Assembly (NCBI GenBank): GCA_027343725.1
Contig: DAHWKH010000089.1
Coordinates: 1-22,428 of the forward strand
DNA length: 22,428 nucleotides
Source of the DNA: Acidiferrobacteraceae bacterium
GTDB taxonomy: Bacteria; Pseudomonadota; Gammaproteobacteria; Acidiferrobacterales; Acidiferrobacteraceae
Direction of reading: 5' to 3'
Numbering within the stretch: the stretch's first letter is position 1; the number at the start of each line of letters is the position of its first letter. Shown one piece after another: positions 14,524 to 21,409 of the stretch. The notes below the pieces were generated by a model. That model worked only from the letters and a program-made list of their open reading frames with translations, had not been told where the DNA came from and made no database searches. Both the position numbers and the translations under genes were made by a program.

Positions 14524-16368
14524 ATGGATCAAGAGACGCAGCGCTTACAGCTTAAGAAACTTATCCTTCAGGGCAAGGAGCAGGGCTTCCTGACCTACCG
14601 GGATATTAACGACCATCTCCCCGAAGACGTGCATGATGCGGATCAGATCGAGACCGTCATCAGTATGATCAACGATATGGGGATCGATGTCTATGACCAG
14701 GCGCCCGACCCCGATACCTTGCTCATGAAGACCGACCCGGCGACGACGCCCGACGACGAGGAGGTGGTGGAGGAGGCCGAGCAGGTCCTCGCCTCGGCCG
14801 TCGAGGGGGAGTTCGGCCGCACCACCGACCCGGTGCGCATGTATATGCGCGAGATGGGCACGGTCGAGCTCCTGACCCGTGAAGGCGAGATCGACCTCGC
14901 CAAGCGCATCGAGGACGGCATTCGCCAGAGCACCGAGGCGATCGCCGCATGCCCGGCCACGATCGCGGAAGTCGTGCGCCTGATGGACCTCGTTGAACAG
15001 GACCAGATGCGCCTGACGGATCTGGTGGCCGATTTCGTCGATCCGAAGGCGGTCGACGACGAGCCTCCGGCGGAGGTCGAGCGCGCATCCGTGGACGAGG
15101 AAGACGAGGAAGACGAGGCGGACGACGGCGACAATGTCGACTCCGAGGAGGACGGCGGCCCGGATCGCGAGGAGGCGCTCGCGCGTTTTGCGCGCATCCG
15201 CAAACTCCACGGGAGCATCACGCGGGCGATCGAGAAGAAGGGTTTCAAGAGCCCGGAGGTCGCCAAGGGTCAAGCGAAGCTCGCCGAAGAGTTCATGGAG
15301 GTCAAGTTCGTCTCCAAGCAGATCAACCGCTTGGTCGAGCACGTGCGCGCGCTCGTCGACGAGGCGCGCGAGCAGGAAAAGATCATCATGGACCTGTGCG
15401 TCGTGAAGGCGCGCGTGCCGCGCAAGACGTTCCTGAAGTCGTTCCCGGGCAACGAGACGAATCCGCGCTGGGTCAAGAAGGTCCTGAAGTCGGGCGAGGG
15501 CGACGCCGAGATCATTGAAGCGAACGTCAGCGTCATCAGCAGCGCCCAAAACAGGCTCCAGCAGATCGAGGCCAAGGCCGGGTTGCCGATCGCGGATCTG
15601 AAGGAGGTCAACCGCCGGATGTCGATCGGCGAGGCCAAGGCGCGCCGCGCGAAGAAGGAGATGGTCGAGGCGAACCTGCGGCTTGTGATCTCGATCGCGA
15701 AAAAATACACGAATCGCGGCCTGCAGTTTTTGGATCTCATCCAGGAAGGGAACATCGGCCTGATGAAGGCGGTGGACAAATTCGAATACCGCCGTGGTTA
15801 CAAGTTCTCGACCTATGCCACCTGGTGGATCCGTCAGGCGATCACGCGCTCGATCGCCGACCAGGCGCGCACCATCCGCATTCCGGTGCACATGATCGAG
15901 ACCATCAACAAACTGAACCGGATCTCGCGGCAGATGCTCCAGGAAATGGGACGCGAGGCGACCCCGGAAGAGTTGGCGGCGCGTATGGATATGCCCGAGG
16001 ACAAGATTCGCAAGGTACTCAAGATCGCCAAAGAGCCGATTTCCATGGAGACGCCGATCGGCGACGACGAGGATTCGCATCTCGGCGATTTTGTCGAGGA
16101 TACGAGCATCATGGCGCCGACCGATGCCGCGACCGTCGCCGGGCTCAAGGCGGCGACCCTGGGCATTCTCGACACCCTGACCCAGCGCGAGGCCAAGGTG
16201 CTGCGCATGCGGTTCGGGATCGGCATGAACACCGACCATACACTGGAAGAGGTCGGCAAGCAGTTTGACGTGACGCGTGAGCGCATTCGCCAGATCGAGG
16301 CGAAGGCCTTGCGCAAGCTCCGTCACCCGAGCCGGTCCGAGCACCTGCGCAGCTTCCTCGACATGTAG
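14524..16368 (+). CDS. rpoD: RNA polymerase primary sigma factor RpoD (sigma-70)
   Basis: The housekeeping sigma factor, 614 residues, the usual proteobacterial size. Region 1.1 is residues 1-60 (LKKLILQGKEQGFLTYRDINDHLP). Region 1.2 contains TDPVRMYMREMGTVELLTREGEI. A long non-conserved insert follows, with an acidic run of Asp/Glu from about residue 190 to 213. Region 2 (about 380-450) has NLRLVISIAKKY, FLDLIQEGNIGLMKAVDKFEY and FSTYATWWIRQAITR. Region 4.2 helix-turn-helix starts near residue 573 (TLEEVGKQFDVTRERIRQIEAKALRKLR). ATG 14524 follows GAAGAAGG. A longer in-frame reading from 14452 lacks family likeness. TATACT at 14474-14479 might be an internal -10 box, but I see no -35. Confidence 0.97.
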   Translation: MDQETQRLQLKKLILQGKEQGFLTYRDINDHLPEDVHDADQIETVISMINDMGIDVYDQAPDPDTLLMKTDPATTPDDEEVVEEAEQVLASAVEGEFGRTTDPVRMYMREMGTVELLTREGEIDLAKRIEDGIRQSTEAIAACPATIAEVVRLMDLVEQDQMRLTDLVADFVDPKAVDDEPPAEVERASVDEEDEEDEADDGDNVDSEEDGGPDREEALARFARIRKLHGSITRAIEKKGFKSPEVAKGQAKLAEEFMEVKFVSKQINRLVEHVRALVDEAREQEKIIMDLCVVKARVPRKTFLKSFPGNETNPRWVKKVLKSGEGDAEIIEANVSVISSAQNRLQQIEAKAGLPIADLKEVNRRMSIGEAKARRAKKEMVEANLRLVISIAKKYTNRGLQFLDLIQEGNIGLMKAVDKFEYRRGYKFSTYATWWIRQAITRSIADQARTIRIPVHMIETINKLNRISRQMLQEMGREATPEELAARMDMPEDKIRKVLKIAKEPISMETPIGDDEDSHLGDFVEDTSIMAPTDAATVAGLKAATLGILDTLTQREAKVLRMRFGIGMNTDHTLEEVGKQFDVTRERIRQIEAKALRKLRHPSRSEHLRSFLDM

Positions 16369-16376
16369 TCGCGCCT

Positions 16377-16453
<77 letters not shown>

Positions 16454-16468
16454 TTACGGTAAACAGTT

Positions 16469-16500
16469 AGCCCGACCCCCTCAGGGGTCGGGCTTTTCTG
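16469..16500 (+). terminator. Intrinsic terminator of the rpsU-rpoD-tRNA operon
   Basis: Perfect 10-bp stem GCCCGACCCC (16470-16479) and GGGGTCGGGC (16484-16493) with loop CTCA, followed directly by TTTTCTGTTT. It lies 16 bp after the tRNA CCA end. Confidence 0.92.
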
Positions 16501-16627
16501 TTTCCGGCACCACACCAGGTCCGACGAGAAAGCCGGCCGTTGGCGCTTAGGCGCCGACGTGGCGGCCGCTCGCGTTGAACTGACGGTTGAGCGAACGCCC
16601 GCCGCGCGATAATGATGTCCTACCCAC
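16501..16627. other. Intergenic stretch with no recognised gene
   Basis: Between the operon terminator and the palindrome I find no convincing gene. A short minus-strand reading ends SLNRQFNASGRHVGA and then stops; it could be the tail of a lost gene, but I cannot assign it. GGCGC-TTAG-GCGCC (about 16539-16553) is a small inverted repeat. Confidence 0.3.
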
Positions 16628-16663
16628 TGTTACATTAAACGCACATTTGCGTCTTATGTAACA
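16628..16663. repeat. 36-bp imperfect palindrome at the 3' end of the antitoxin gene
   Basis: Left arm 16628-16643 (TGTTACATTAAACGCA) and right arm 16648-16663 are reverse complements at 14 of 16 positions around a CATT loop. The antitoxin stop codon (16654-16656) lies in the right arm. It is markedly more AT-rich than its surroundings. It could be a terminator without a T-run, a protein-binding site or a recombination relic. Confidence 0.75.
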
Positions 16664-17007
16664 CCAATGGTTACTTTATGTAGGAGACTGGCCTCATCAC
16701 ATTCGGCGTCGCAACTCGCCGCTTCCCGGATGACATCAGGATGGCGGCTAGCGATTCTCAGGAGGATATTGGCTGCGCCCGAGGGGTTGCGTCGCCCCTG
16801 CTCCCAATCTTGGAGGGTCCGCACGGACACGCCGAGCACTTCGGCGAACTGGGCCTGCGAAAGTCCGGCCCGCATGCGTGCCTCCGTGACACGGGAGAGC
16901 GCGACTTTGCGCACGGCGCCTTTATCGCCCGCTTTCATCTGACGAACGGAGGCCAGCAACTCCGCGCCAATGTCTCGCGCCCGTAATGCCTTTTCCGTTT
17001 TAGCCAT
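16654..17007 (-). CDS. Xre/HigA-like (COG2944-type) antitoxin, helix-turn-helix
   Basis: A 117-residue DNA-binding protein. The start MAKTEKALRARDIGAELLASVRQMKAG and the helix-turn-helix TEARMRAGLSQAQFAEVLGVSVRTLQDWEQGRRNPSGAA (residues 41-79), followed by LLRIASRHPDVIRE, are typical of the antitoxins that pair with RelE/HigB-like mRNA interferases. The last ~20 residues (SCDAECDEASLLHKVTIGVT) look unlike the family's normal end and run into the palindrome at 16628-16663, suggesting the original 3' end was replaced. The upstream toxin gene seems largely lost; only its last codons remain, overlapping this ATG as ATGGCTAA. It would now be an orphan regulator or an immunity remnant. Confidence 0.8.
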   Translation of the reverse strand: MAKTEKALRARDIGAELLASVRQMKAGDKGAVRKVALSRVTEARMRAGLSQAQFAEVLGVSVRTLQDWEQGRRNPSGAANILLRIASRHPDVIREAASCDAECDEASLLHKVTIGVT

Positions 17008-17045
17008 CTTCGATCGCTTTGCGAATGCCTTGCAATATGTGGGCT
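17000..17045 (-). pseudogene. Probable 3' remnant of a RelE/HigB-like toxin gene
   Basis: The minus-strand reading ending AHILQGIRKAIEDG-stop (TAA at 17002-17000) resembles the C-terminal helix of RelE-like toxins that precede this antitoxin type. Its stop overlaps the antitoxin ATG by 8 nt in the arrangement normal for such pairs. The 80 codons upstream in the same frame are not toxin-like, so only the tail appears to survive. The match is short, so this is tentative. Confidence 0.35.
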
Positions 17046-17117
17046 GATGAGGATCCCAGTGTAAGGCAATAGCATGGCTCAGCGTAAGTGCGGTGATCTC
17101 CGCGTGTGTCTACCTGA

Positions 17118-17405
17118 GAGTGCAGTGGTAGAGCCGAGGCGACACGCCTGAGCGCGGCAATGCGCGAGTTCAACAAGCAGGTCAATGCCACCGCGACGCC
17201 GCCGCATACAACTCGGACTCGACCAGGACCGTCGATCCGGCGTTCATCGTCCGCGTTCGAGATCTTCGGCGGCGGCGTCAATGCGTTCTCGCGCTATGAG
17301 AACGGGAAGACCAAGCCGCCGGTCGCGCCGGTGAAACTTCTGCGGTTGCTCGAGCAGTACCCAGAGCTCCTGGATGAGATTCGGCCGGGAGCCCATGCAG
17401 CCTAA
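17118..17405 (+). pseudogene. mqsA: Broken mqsA-like antitoxin gene with rearranged interior
   Basis: Pieces of the MqsA C-terminal DNA-binding domain are recognisable. In one frame: RAEATRLSAAMREFNKQVNAT (about 17130-17192) and EIFGGGVNAFSRYENGKTKPP...LLEQYPELLDEIR (17259-17405, ending TAA), the latter matching the E. coli MqsA signature EIFGGGVNAFSRYE and HPELLNEIR. Between them, in the two other frames, lie RRRIQLGLDQ (17194-17223) and VDPAFIVRVR (17231-17260). In intact MqsA the VDPAFIVxVR segment comes before the RRxLxLxQ segment, so these two are swapped. The N-terminal zinc domain (CxxC pairs) and any MqsR toxin are missing. The gene cannot make a normal antitoxin. It faces away from the other toxin-antitoxin remnant. 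Confidence 0.75.
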
Positions 17406-17534
17406 CTGTGCGCGCCGACTGACGGAACAGTTCCACACTACCCAGCATGGCATCATCGCCACGCCTTCCAGAAACCCCTTCATTACGGCCAATCCGGATC
17501 CCGCTGCCGTTGTGCCCCGCAATCCGCGCACCAT

Positions 17535-18308
17535 TCAATCCGATACCGAGCTCGTCGCGCTCACGAAATGTTCATAAATCACACAGTCCGGATCCTGTAA
17601 CCCGTAGTGAATACGCGACTGCTCGAGAAACCATGCCGAGTCACAGAAAAAGACTTCCATGCGATCGATCCCGAACCCCGCTTCCCTGAGGACCAGTCTC
17701 AGTCGGAGTGGCGTATAGAAGATTTGACGGACGCCCTGTTTCTCCTCATAGAGGGAACTTGTGGCAAGATCCACGAGCCCCGCACGATCCGAGTCGCGCT
17801 CTATGGAGGCGATATCCAAAGTTGCAAAGACCGTGGGGAAAAATCCCAACATCTTCCCGCCGGGGCGCAGGGCCTGCCTACAGGCCGCCAGCATGCGACG
17901 ATTCTCTTCATCGTCCTCCGAAAGGATCGAATTCACGACAATGACGGCATCGAACTGATTGTCGAATGCACTGTTCGCCGTATCGAGCGCCTCGTAACGG
18001 ATTTGGGGTGCGTTTTTGGCTCTCATGGCGATGTCCACCACCCCCGGGTAATCCGTACACAGGATCCGCGCGTCGCCTAAGGCGCCCGCGATCGCGTTCT
18101 GGAGGCAAACCCGCGACCCGCAACCCGGGATCCAGAGGTCTTTGGCCCGGATTTGGGCCACCTCGGTACAGATCTTGTCCTGGACATCGGGGTCCTCTGT
18201 CATGCTCCATACCGTGCTGCCGTACTCATCGGCATGGGTCTTCTCCCAATACTGCTTTCTGGCAACCGCATCCAAAGTGGACGGTGGCTTGGGAATGTTC
18301 CATTTCAT
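17535..18308 (-). CDS. Class I SAM-dependent methyltransferase, substrate unknown
   Basis: A 257-residue Rossmann-type methyltransferase. Motif I is DLWIPGCGSRVCLQNAIA (about residues 57-74), an acidic CTDYPG follows as the end of strand 2, then FDAVIVVNSILSEDDEENRRMLAACRQALRPGGKMLGFFP, the usual motif IV-VI region of methyltransferase fold type 11/25. IPGCGSR in place of the usual DxGCGxG is seen in some small-molecule methyltransferases. The ATG at 18308 has a clear AGGAG 6 nt upstream. No biosynthetic partner is recognised; the upstream co-oriented gene codes for a membrane protein. GC content is visibly lower than in the housekeeping genes, consistent with the accessory nature of this zone. 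Confidence 0.8.
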   Translation of the reverse strand: MKWNIPKPPSTLDAVARKQYWEKTHADEYGSTVWSMTEDPDVQDKICTEVAQIRAKDLWIPGCGSRVCLQNAIAGALGDARILCTDYPGVVDIAMRAKNAPQIRYEALDTANSAFDNQFDAVIVVNSILSEDDEENRRMLAACRQALRPGGKMLGFFPTVFATLDIASIERDSDRAGLVDLATSSLYEEKQGVRQIFYTPLRLRLVLREAGFGIDRMEVFFCDSAWFLEQSRIHYGLQDPDCVIYEHFVSATSSVSD

Positions 18309-18446
18309 ACCCGTCTCCTAAAACGGTGTTTCCATGAGACCCGCTGGGCGGCCCCTCCGGCGTTTCGCGGGCCGGCCTTGATCGAGTCCAGTGGAATGGC
18401 AGGCAAAGTCCCAGGTGTTCTCAATGCAGAAACTGTCCGTGCGCGT

Positions 18447-19103
18447 TTATCCCGTTGACTGTGCTCTCGGACTCGTCATTGGTTCTCCGGCGCGAAGGGC
18501 GGGGGAGACCAGGAAGGGACCGTGTGAATCCGTCAGCATGGCAGTGGAATCTGTGCTCGCCAGTTGCAAGTTGGCGTCATAGTAGTCGCGCGTTACAGCC
18601 TCAAAAAAGACACACAAATTCCCACCCGTAGCGCTCCAATAATAGGCGAGGCGCGGATTGCGCAAAAGGCGCCCGGTAAAATACTCGAGGACGTCTTCCA
18701 GAAACCGGGCCCTGTAGACCGATTCTGTCGATTGCGCGTGAAGATATTGGTAATAGGTGTGCTCGAAAACCTGAAATATATACATGGCTATTGAGCGCTC
18801 TTTCAGGGTCGCCCTGGCGAGTTCCGATGTGTCACTTTGTCCGCAGAACGTCTCTTTCACCAAAAAGAATACCGGCCAATAGTTTTCCGGCACCTCGAAC
18901 AGATGATTCATTTCGGGGTGTTCGACGCGAAGCAGCGCCAGCTCATTGAACGCGTTGTACTGTTTTTCGACGACGGTGGTCTTTGAGCTGTCGGAGTGGA
19001 GTCGGTATGACACGCGTACGCTCCATACCGATATCGCAAGAGCGGCTATGGCGGCCACCGTGGGTATTATGTGAGGCAATCCGCCAAGGTGTGGTATCAA
19101 CAT
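18447..19103 (-). CDS. Unrecognised protein with one N-terminal membrane segment
   Basis: A 218-residue protein I do not recognise. Residues about 8-30 (GLPHIIPTVAAIAALAISVWSV) form a single membrane-spanning helix, followed by a basic VRVSYRLHSDSS, suggesting an inner-membrane anchor with the remainder in the cytoplasm. The soluble part is rich in aromatic residues (EHTYYQYLHAQ, LAYYWSATGGNLCVFFEAV) and probably helical. ATG 19103 is chosen because GGGAGG lies 4-5 nt upstream; an ATG 11 codons earlier lacks one. A perfect extended -10 promoter lies about 55 bp upstream. The methyltransferase gene starts 138 bp after its stop on the same strand, so they may be co-transcribed. Its composition is less GC-rich than the core genes. 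Confidence 0.65.
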   Translation of the reverse strand: MLIPHLGGLPHIIPTVAAIAALAISVWSVRVSYRLHSDSSKTTVVEKQYNAFNELALLRVEHPEMNHLFEVPENYWPVFFLVKETFCGQSDTSELARATLKERSIAMYIFQVFEHTYYQYLHAQSTESVYRARFLEDVLEYFTGRLLRNPRLAYYWSATGGNLCVFFEAVTRDYYDANLQLASTDSTAMLTDSHGPFLVSPALRAGEPMTSPRAQSTG

Positions 19104-19155
19104 CCGGCCTCCCGTGTCTTTTTTATTCGCTCTCAAGGAGCTCGCACGCCCGGAA

Positions 19156-19164
19156 ATTATAGCA
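19156..19164 (-). promoter_or_regulatory. Extended -10 promoter for the membrane protein gene
   Basis: On the minus strand TGC-TATAAT (19164-19156) is a perfect -10 box with an extended TGn element. No good -35 is seen at 16-18 nt (GCTGTG), which extended -10 promoters can tolerate. The transcription start would be near 19149, giving a leader of about 46 nt. Confidence 0.65.
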
Positions 19165-19750
19165 GTTCATGTCGCCTGCACAGCGTCGGCAATCTTTTCA
19201 AGGCGAAGGATGATTACCCGTGATGACGCCCCGGATCGCCCTGAAACCGAATGAGGGCCAGTCCGGTCTCGGACGATGTCCGCCTCGGCGTTTGTGGGAG
19301 GCTCCCGGGTGGCGCTCCTTTGATGCAAGCGGGAGCTCCCGGGAACGCGGACCCCGTTATCGGCAAGGACGGCCGCTTCGGCAGTTATGACGCGCCCCGC
19401 GTGCACTGCACACCCTTATCCCCGGCCGTTTTGGAAACGGCGCGCCGGCAAGCGTCCGCAGCAGGTCCTCGTCCCCCGATCCGCAAAGCCCGCCTCGCCG
19501 ATGGGCCCGCTGTTCCGGTCCCGGGGCCCCGCCATTCACGAGAGTAAATAGCAAGAATCGGAAACATTAAGTTTTCGTTATGACCAGCCGGATATAGAGT
19601 GGGCCTCGCAAAAGCGACCGTGTGTGCGGGATGGGCCCTGCCGGAAGGCGGATGCCGCGCGCCCGCCACGAAGAGGTCCGGAGGCGGCAATCGCCTGGGT
19701 CAGGGACGAAGCCCACGGGCAAGATCGAGGACATCCATCGGAGGTGGTTC
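19165..19750. other. Non-coding leader region upstream of dabB
   Basis: About 590 bp between the minus-strand promoter and dabB without a gene I can support. Open readings here have no family features. The half nearest dabB (19592-19750) contains several short self-complementary stretches (for example TCGC-AAAA-GCGA near 19606-19617 and GGCG-GCAAT-CGCC near 19683-19695), so a structured 5' leader is possible. Confidence 0.4.
19559..19577. promoter_or_regulatory. Candidate regulator site upstream of dabB
   Basis: CGGAAAC-ATTAA-GTTTTCG is an inverted repeat matching at 6 of 7 arm positions, in a locally AT-rich patch that also contains T-N11-A type spacing. LysR-type regulators such as CbbR/CcmR commonly control carbon-fixation and carbon-uptake genes through sites like this, but no LysR gene is in the window. 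Tentative. Confidence 0.3.
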
Positions 19751-21409
19751 ATGGTGACGAGTGAAATGACATCGCAGCTCCTATTGACAGCGCCGTGGCC
19801 GCTTTTCGCGGTGGGCCTCGTTCTGGGGTGGCGCGCCGACGGCCATCCCCGTCTCATGAGGGCGGCCACGGTGGGGGCCGCCTGGTTCGCCCTGGTGTGC
19901 GCGGTCTTGGCGGCCTTCTCGTACTCCCTGGGCGCGACCGGATCCGCGACCTACTGGAGTCTGCCTTTGCCTCTGCGTCTGGGCACGTTCGCGATCCGCG
20001 TCGACGCCAATGTCTTGACGATCATCATGCTGACCCTGGTCGCCTTCGTCGGCATGATCGTCGCGCGCTACTCGAAGACCTATATGGATGGCGATGAGCA
20101 TGAGGGCCGCTTCCATCGCTGGCTTGCCCTTACCCTCGGGTCGTTTTTGACGCTCATCGTTGCCGGCAATCTGTGGGGTTTTTGGGTCTCGTGGGTCGCC
20201 ACCAGCCTGTGTCTCCACGAGCTCCTGGCCTTTTACCGCGATCGTCCGGGCGCGGTCCTCGCGGCCCGCAAAAAGTACCTCCTGCACCGCATCGCGGACG
20301 CCTGCCTCTTCTCGGCCTTCGCCCTGATCGTGCGTGCCCTGCACACCACGCAATGGGCCGGGATCGCGCGCGCGCTCGCCCATGCCTCGGGCCCCTTGCC
20401 GCAAGCGCTCACGCTCGCAGCCGCCCTCATCGTCGTGAGCGCGATCCTCAAAAGCGCGCAGTTCCCGTCGCATGGCTGGCTGATCCAGGTCATGGAGGCG
20501 CCCACCCCGGTATCAGCCCTCCTGCATGCGGGCATCATCTATACCGGCGCCTTTCTCATTCTGCGCGCAAGCCCGCTCATGGCGCGCATGCCGTGGGCCG
20601 GGGATATCCTCGCCGGGGTCGGCCTCGTGTCCATCGTCGTGGCCTCGATCACGATGATGACCATGACCAACATCAAGGGGTCGCTGGCTTACTCCACGTG
20701 CGCGCAGATGGGGTTTATGGTGATGGAGTGCGGCCTCGGGCTCTACAGCGTCGCGGTTTTGCACATCGTCGCGCACTCGGTGTACAAGGCCCACGCCTTC
20801 CTGTCGTCCGGGAGCGTCGTCGAGCACTTCCGGGTGCCCAAGCCCGTCGTGGCGACCGCCGCCACTTTGGGGCGCGCCGTCCTCGGCTTGGGGATCGCAG
20901 CGCTCATGACACTCGCCGTGGGCCATGCGTTCGGCGTCGGGTTGGTGCGTGAGCCGGCCTTGATCGTGATGGCGGGGATCCTGGCCGTGGGGATGACGCC
21001 GCTCCTGTTGCAGGCCTTGAACACCCGCGGGGGCGCGCTCGGTGGCCTGTTCGTCCGGATGGGGGGCCTCAGTGCCCTCGTCTGCACCGCGTATTTCGCG
21101 CTCCACGTGGGCATCGTCCATCTCCTCGGGGCCAGTGTGCCCCCTGATCCCACGCACGTGGGGCTTGCCCAGAGGGTCTTGCTGGGTGTGATCGCGCTTG
21201 CGTTCTTGGCCCTGCTATTCCTGCAACAGCTGCTCCCGCGCCTGTCGCAGACGGCTGTCGGTCGCGCCGCCTACGTCCATTTCGCAAGCGGCCTCTATGC
21301 CGACAGCATGCTCACCGAGTTTGTTCGCGGATTCGGGCCGACCCCGCGGAGTGTCGCCGCGCGCCGCCGAATCCTCCACGGCGATCCTTCACACGAGGTG
21401 CAATCATGA
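19751..21409 (+). CDS. dabB: DabB, proton-channel-like membrane subunit of the DAB inorganic carbon pump
   Basis: DabB is the membrane partner of DabA. It belongs to the NuoL/Mrp proton-translocating family (PF00361) and is thought to use the proton gradient to drive DabA's CO2-to-bicarbonate conversion. The 552-residue protein has around 14 hydrophobic helices. The antiporter core is visible as LKSAQFPSHGWLIQVMEAPTPVSALLHAG (residues 233-261, with the conserved lysine K234) and TNIKGSLAYSTCAQMGFM. The position of the NuoL helix-5 glutamate region reads FWVSWVATSLCLHELL, without the usual WE, as in the DabB branch. ATG 19751 has a strong GGAGGTGG site. The preceding in-frame residues are basic and unlike the family. 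Its stop overlaps dabA by 4 bp (ATGA), so the complex is made stoichiometrically. A NADH dehydrogenase subunit is excluded by the dabA neighbour. Confidence 0.92.
   Translation: MVTSEMTSQLLLTAPWPLFAVGLVLGWRADGHPRLMRAATVGAAWFALVCAVLAAFSYSLGATGSATYWSLPLPLRLGTFAIRVDANVLTIIMLTLVAFVGMIVARYSKTYMDGDEHEGRFHRWLALTLGSFLTLIVAGNLWGFWVSWVATSLCLHELLAFYRDRPGAVLAARKKYLLHRIADACLFSAFALIVRALHTTQWAGIARALAHASGPLPQALTLAAALIVVSAILKSAQFPSHGWLIQVMEAPTPVSALLHAGIIYTGAFLILRASPLMARMPWAGDILAGVGLVSIVVASITMMTMTNIKGSLAYSTCAQMGFMVMECGLGLYSVAVLHIVAHSVYKAHAFLSSGSVVEHFRVPKPVVATAATLGRAVLGLGIAALMTLAVGHAFGVGLVREPALIVMAGILAVGMTPLLLQALNTRGGALGGLFVRMGGLSALVCTAYFALHVGIVHLLGASVPPDPTHVGLAQRVLLGVIALAFLALLFLQQLLPRLSQTAVGRAAYVHFASGLYADSMLTEFVRGFGPTPRSVAARRRILHGDPSHEVQS

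Noticed and set aside
14545..16344. A 599-codon open reading on the minus strand across rpoD
   Set aside because: It is the complement of a clear rpoD; its composition is the low-complexity His/Arg/Leu/Asp pattern of antisense reading in GC-rich DNA and shows no family features.
16535..16615. Integron attC-like site
   Set aside because: There are short inverted repeats and GTTGAAC/GTTGAGC motifs, but no proper paired core sites and no integron integrase nearby.
16628..16663. XerCD dif-like site
   Set aside because: The arms contain dif-like TTATGTAA and TTACATTAA, but they are separated by about 15 bases, not the 6-8 bp needed for a dif site.
17000..17281. A 93-codon minus-strand reading as an intact toxin gene
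   Set aside because: Only its last ~15 codons look toxin-like; the rest overlaps the mqsA remnant on the other strand and has no toxin features.
19167..19406. A 79-codon minus-strand reading in the dabB upstream region
   Set aside because: No ribosome site, no recognisable domain, and composition typical of chance open frames.
19690..19745. GEMM (c-di-GMP) riboswitch before dabB
   Set aside because: GGGACGAAGCCCACGGGC recalls part of the motif, but the conserved CACAGGGCAAACC and tetraloop-receptor parts are absent.
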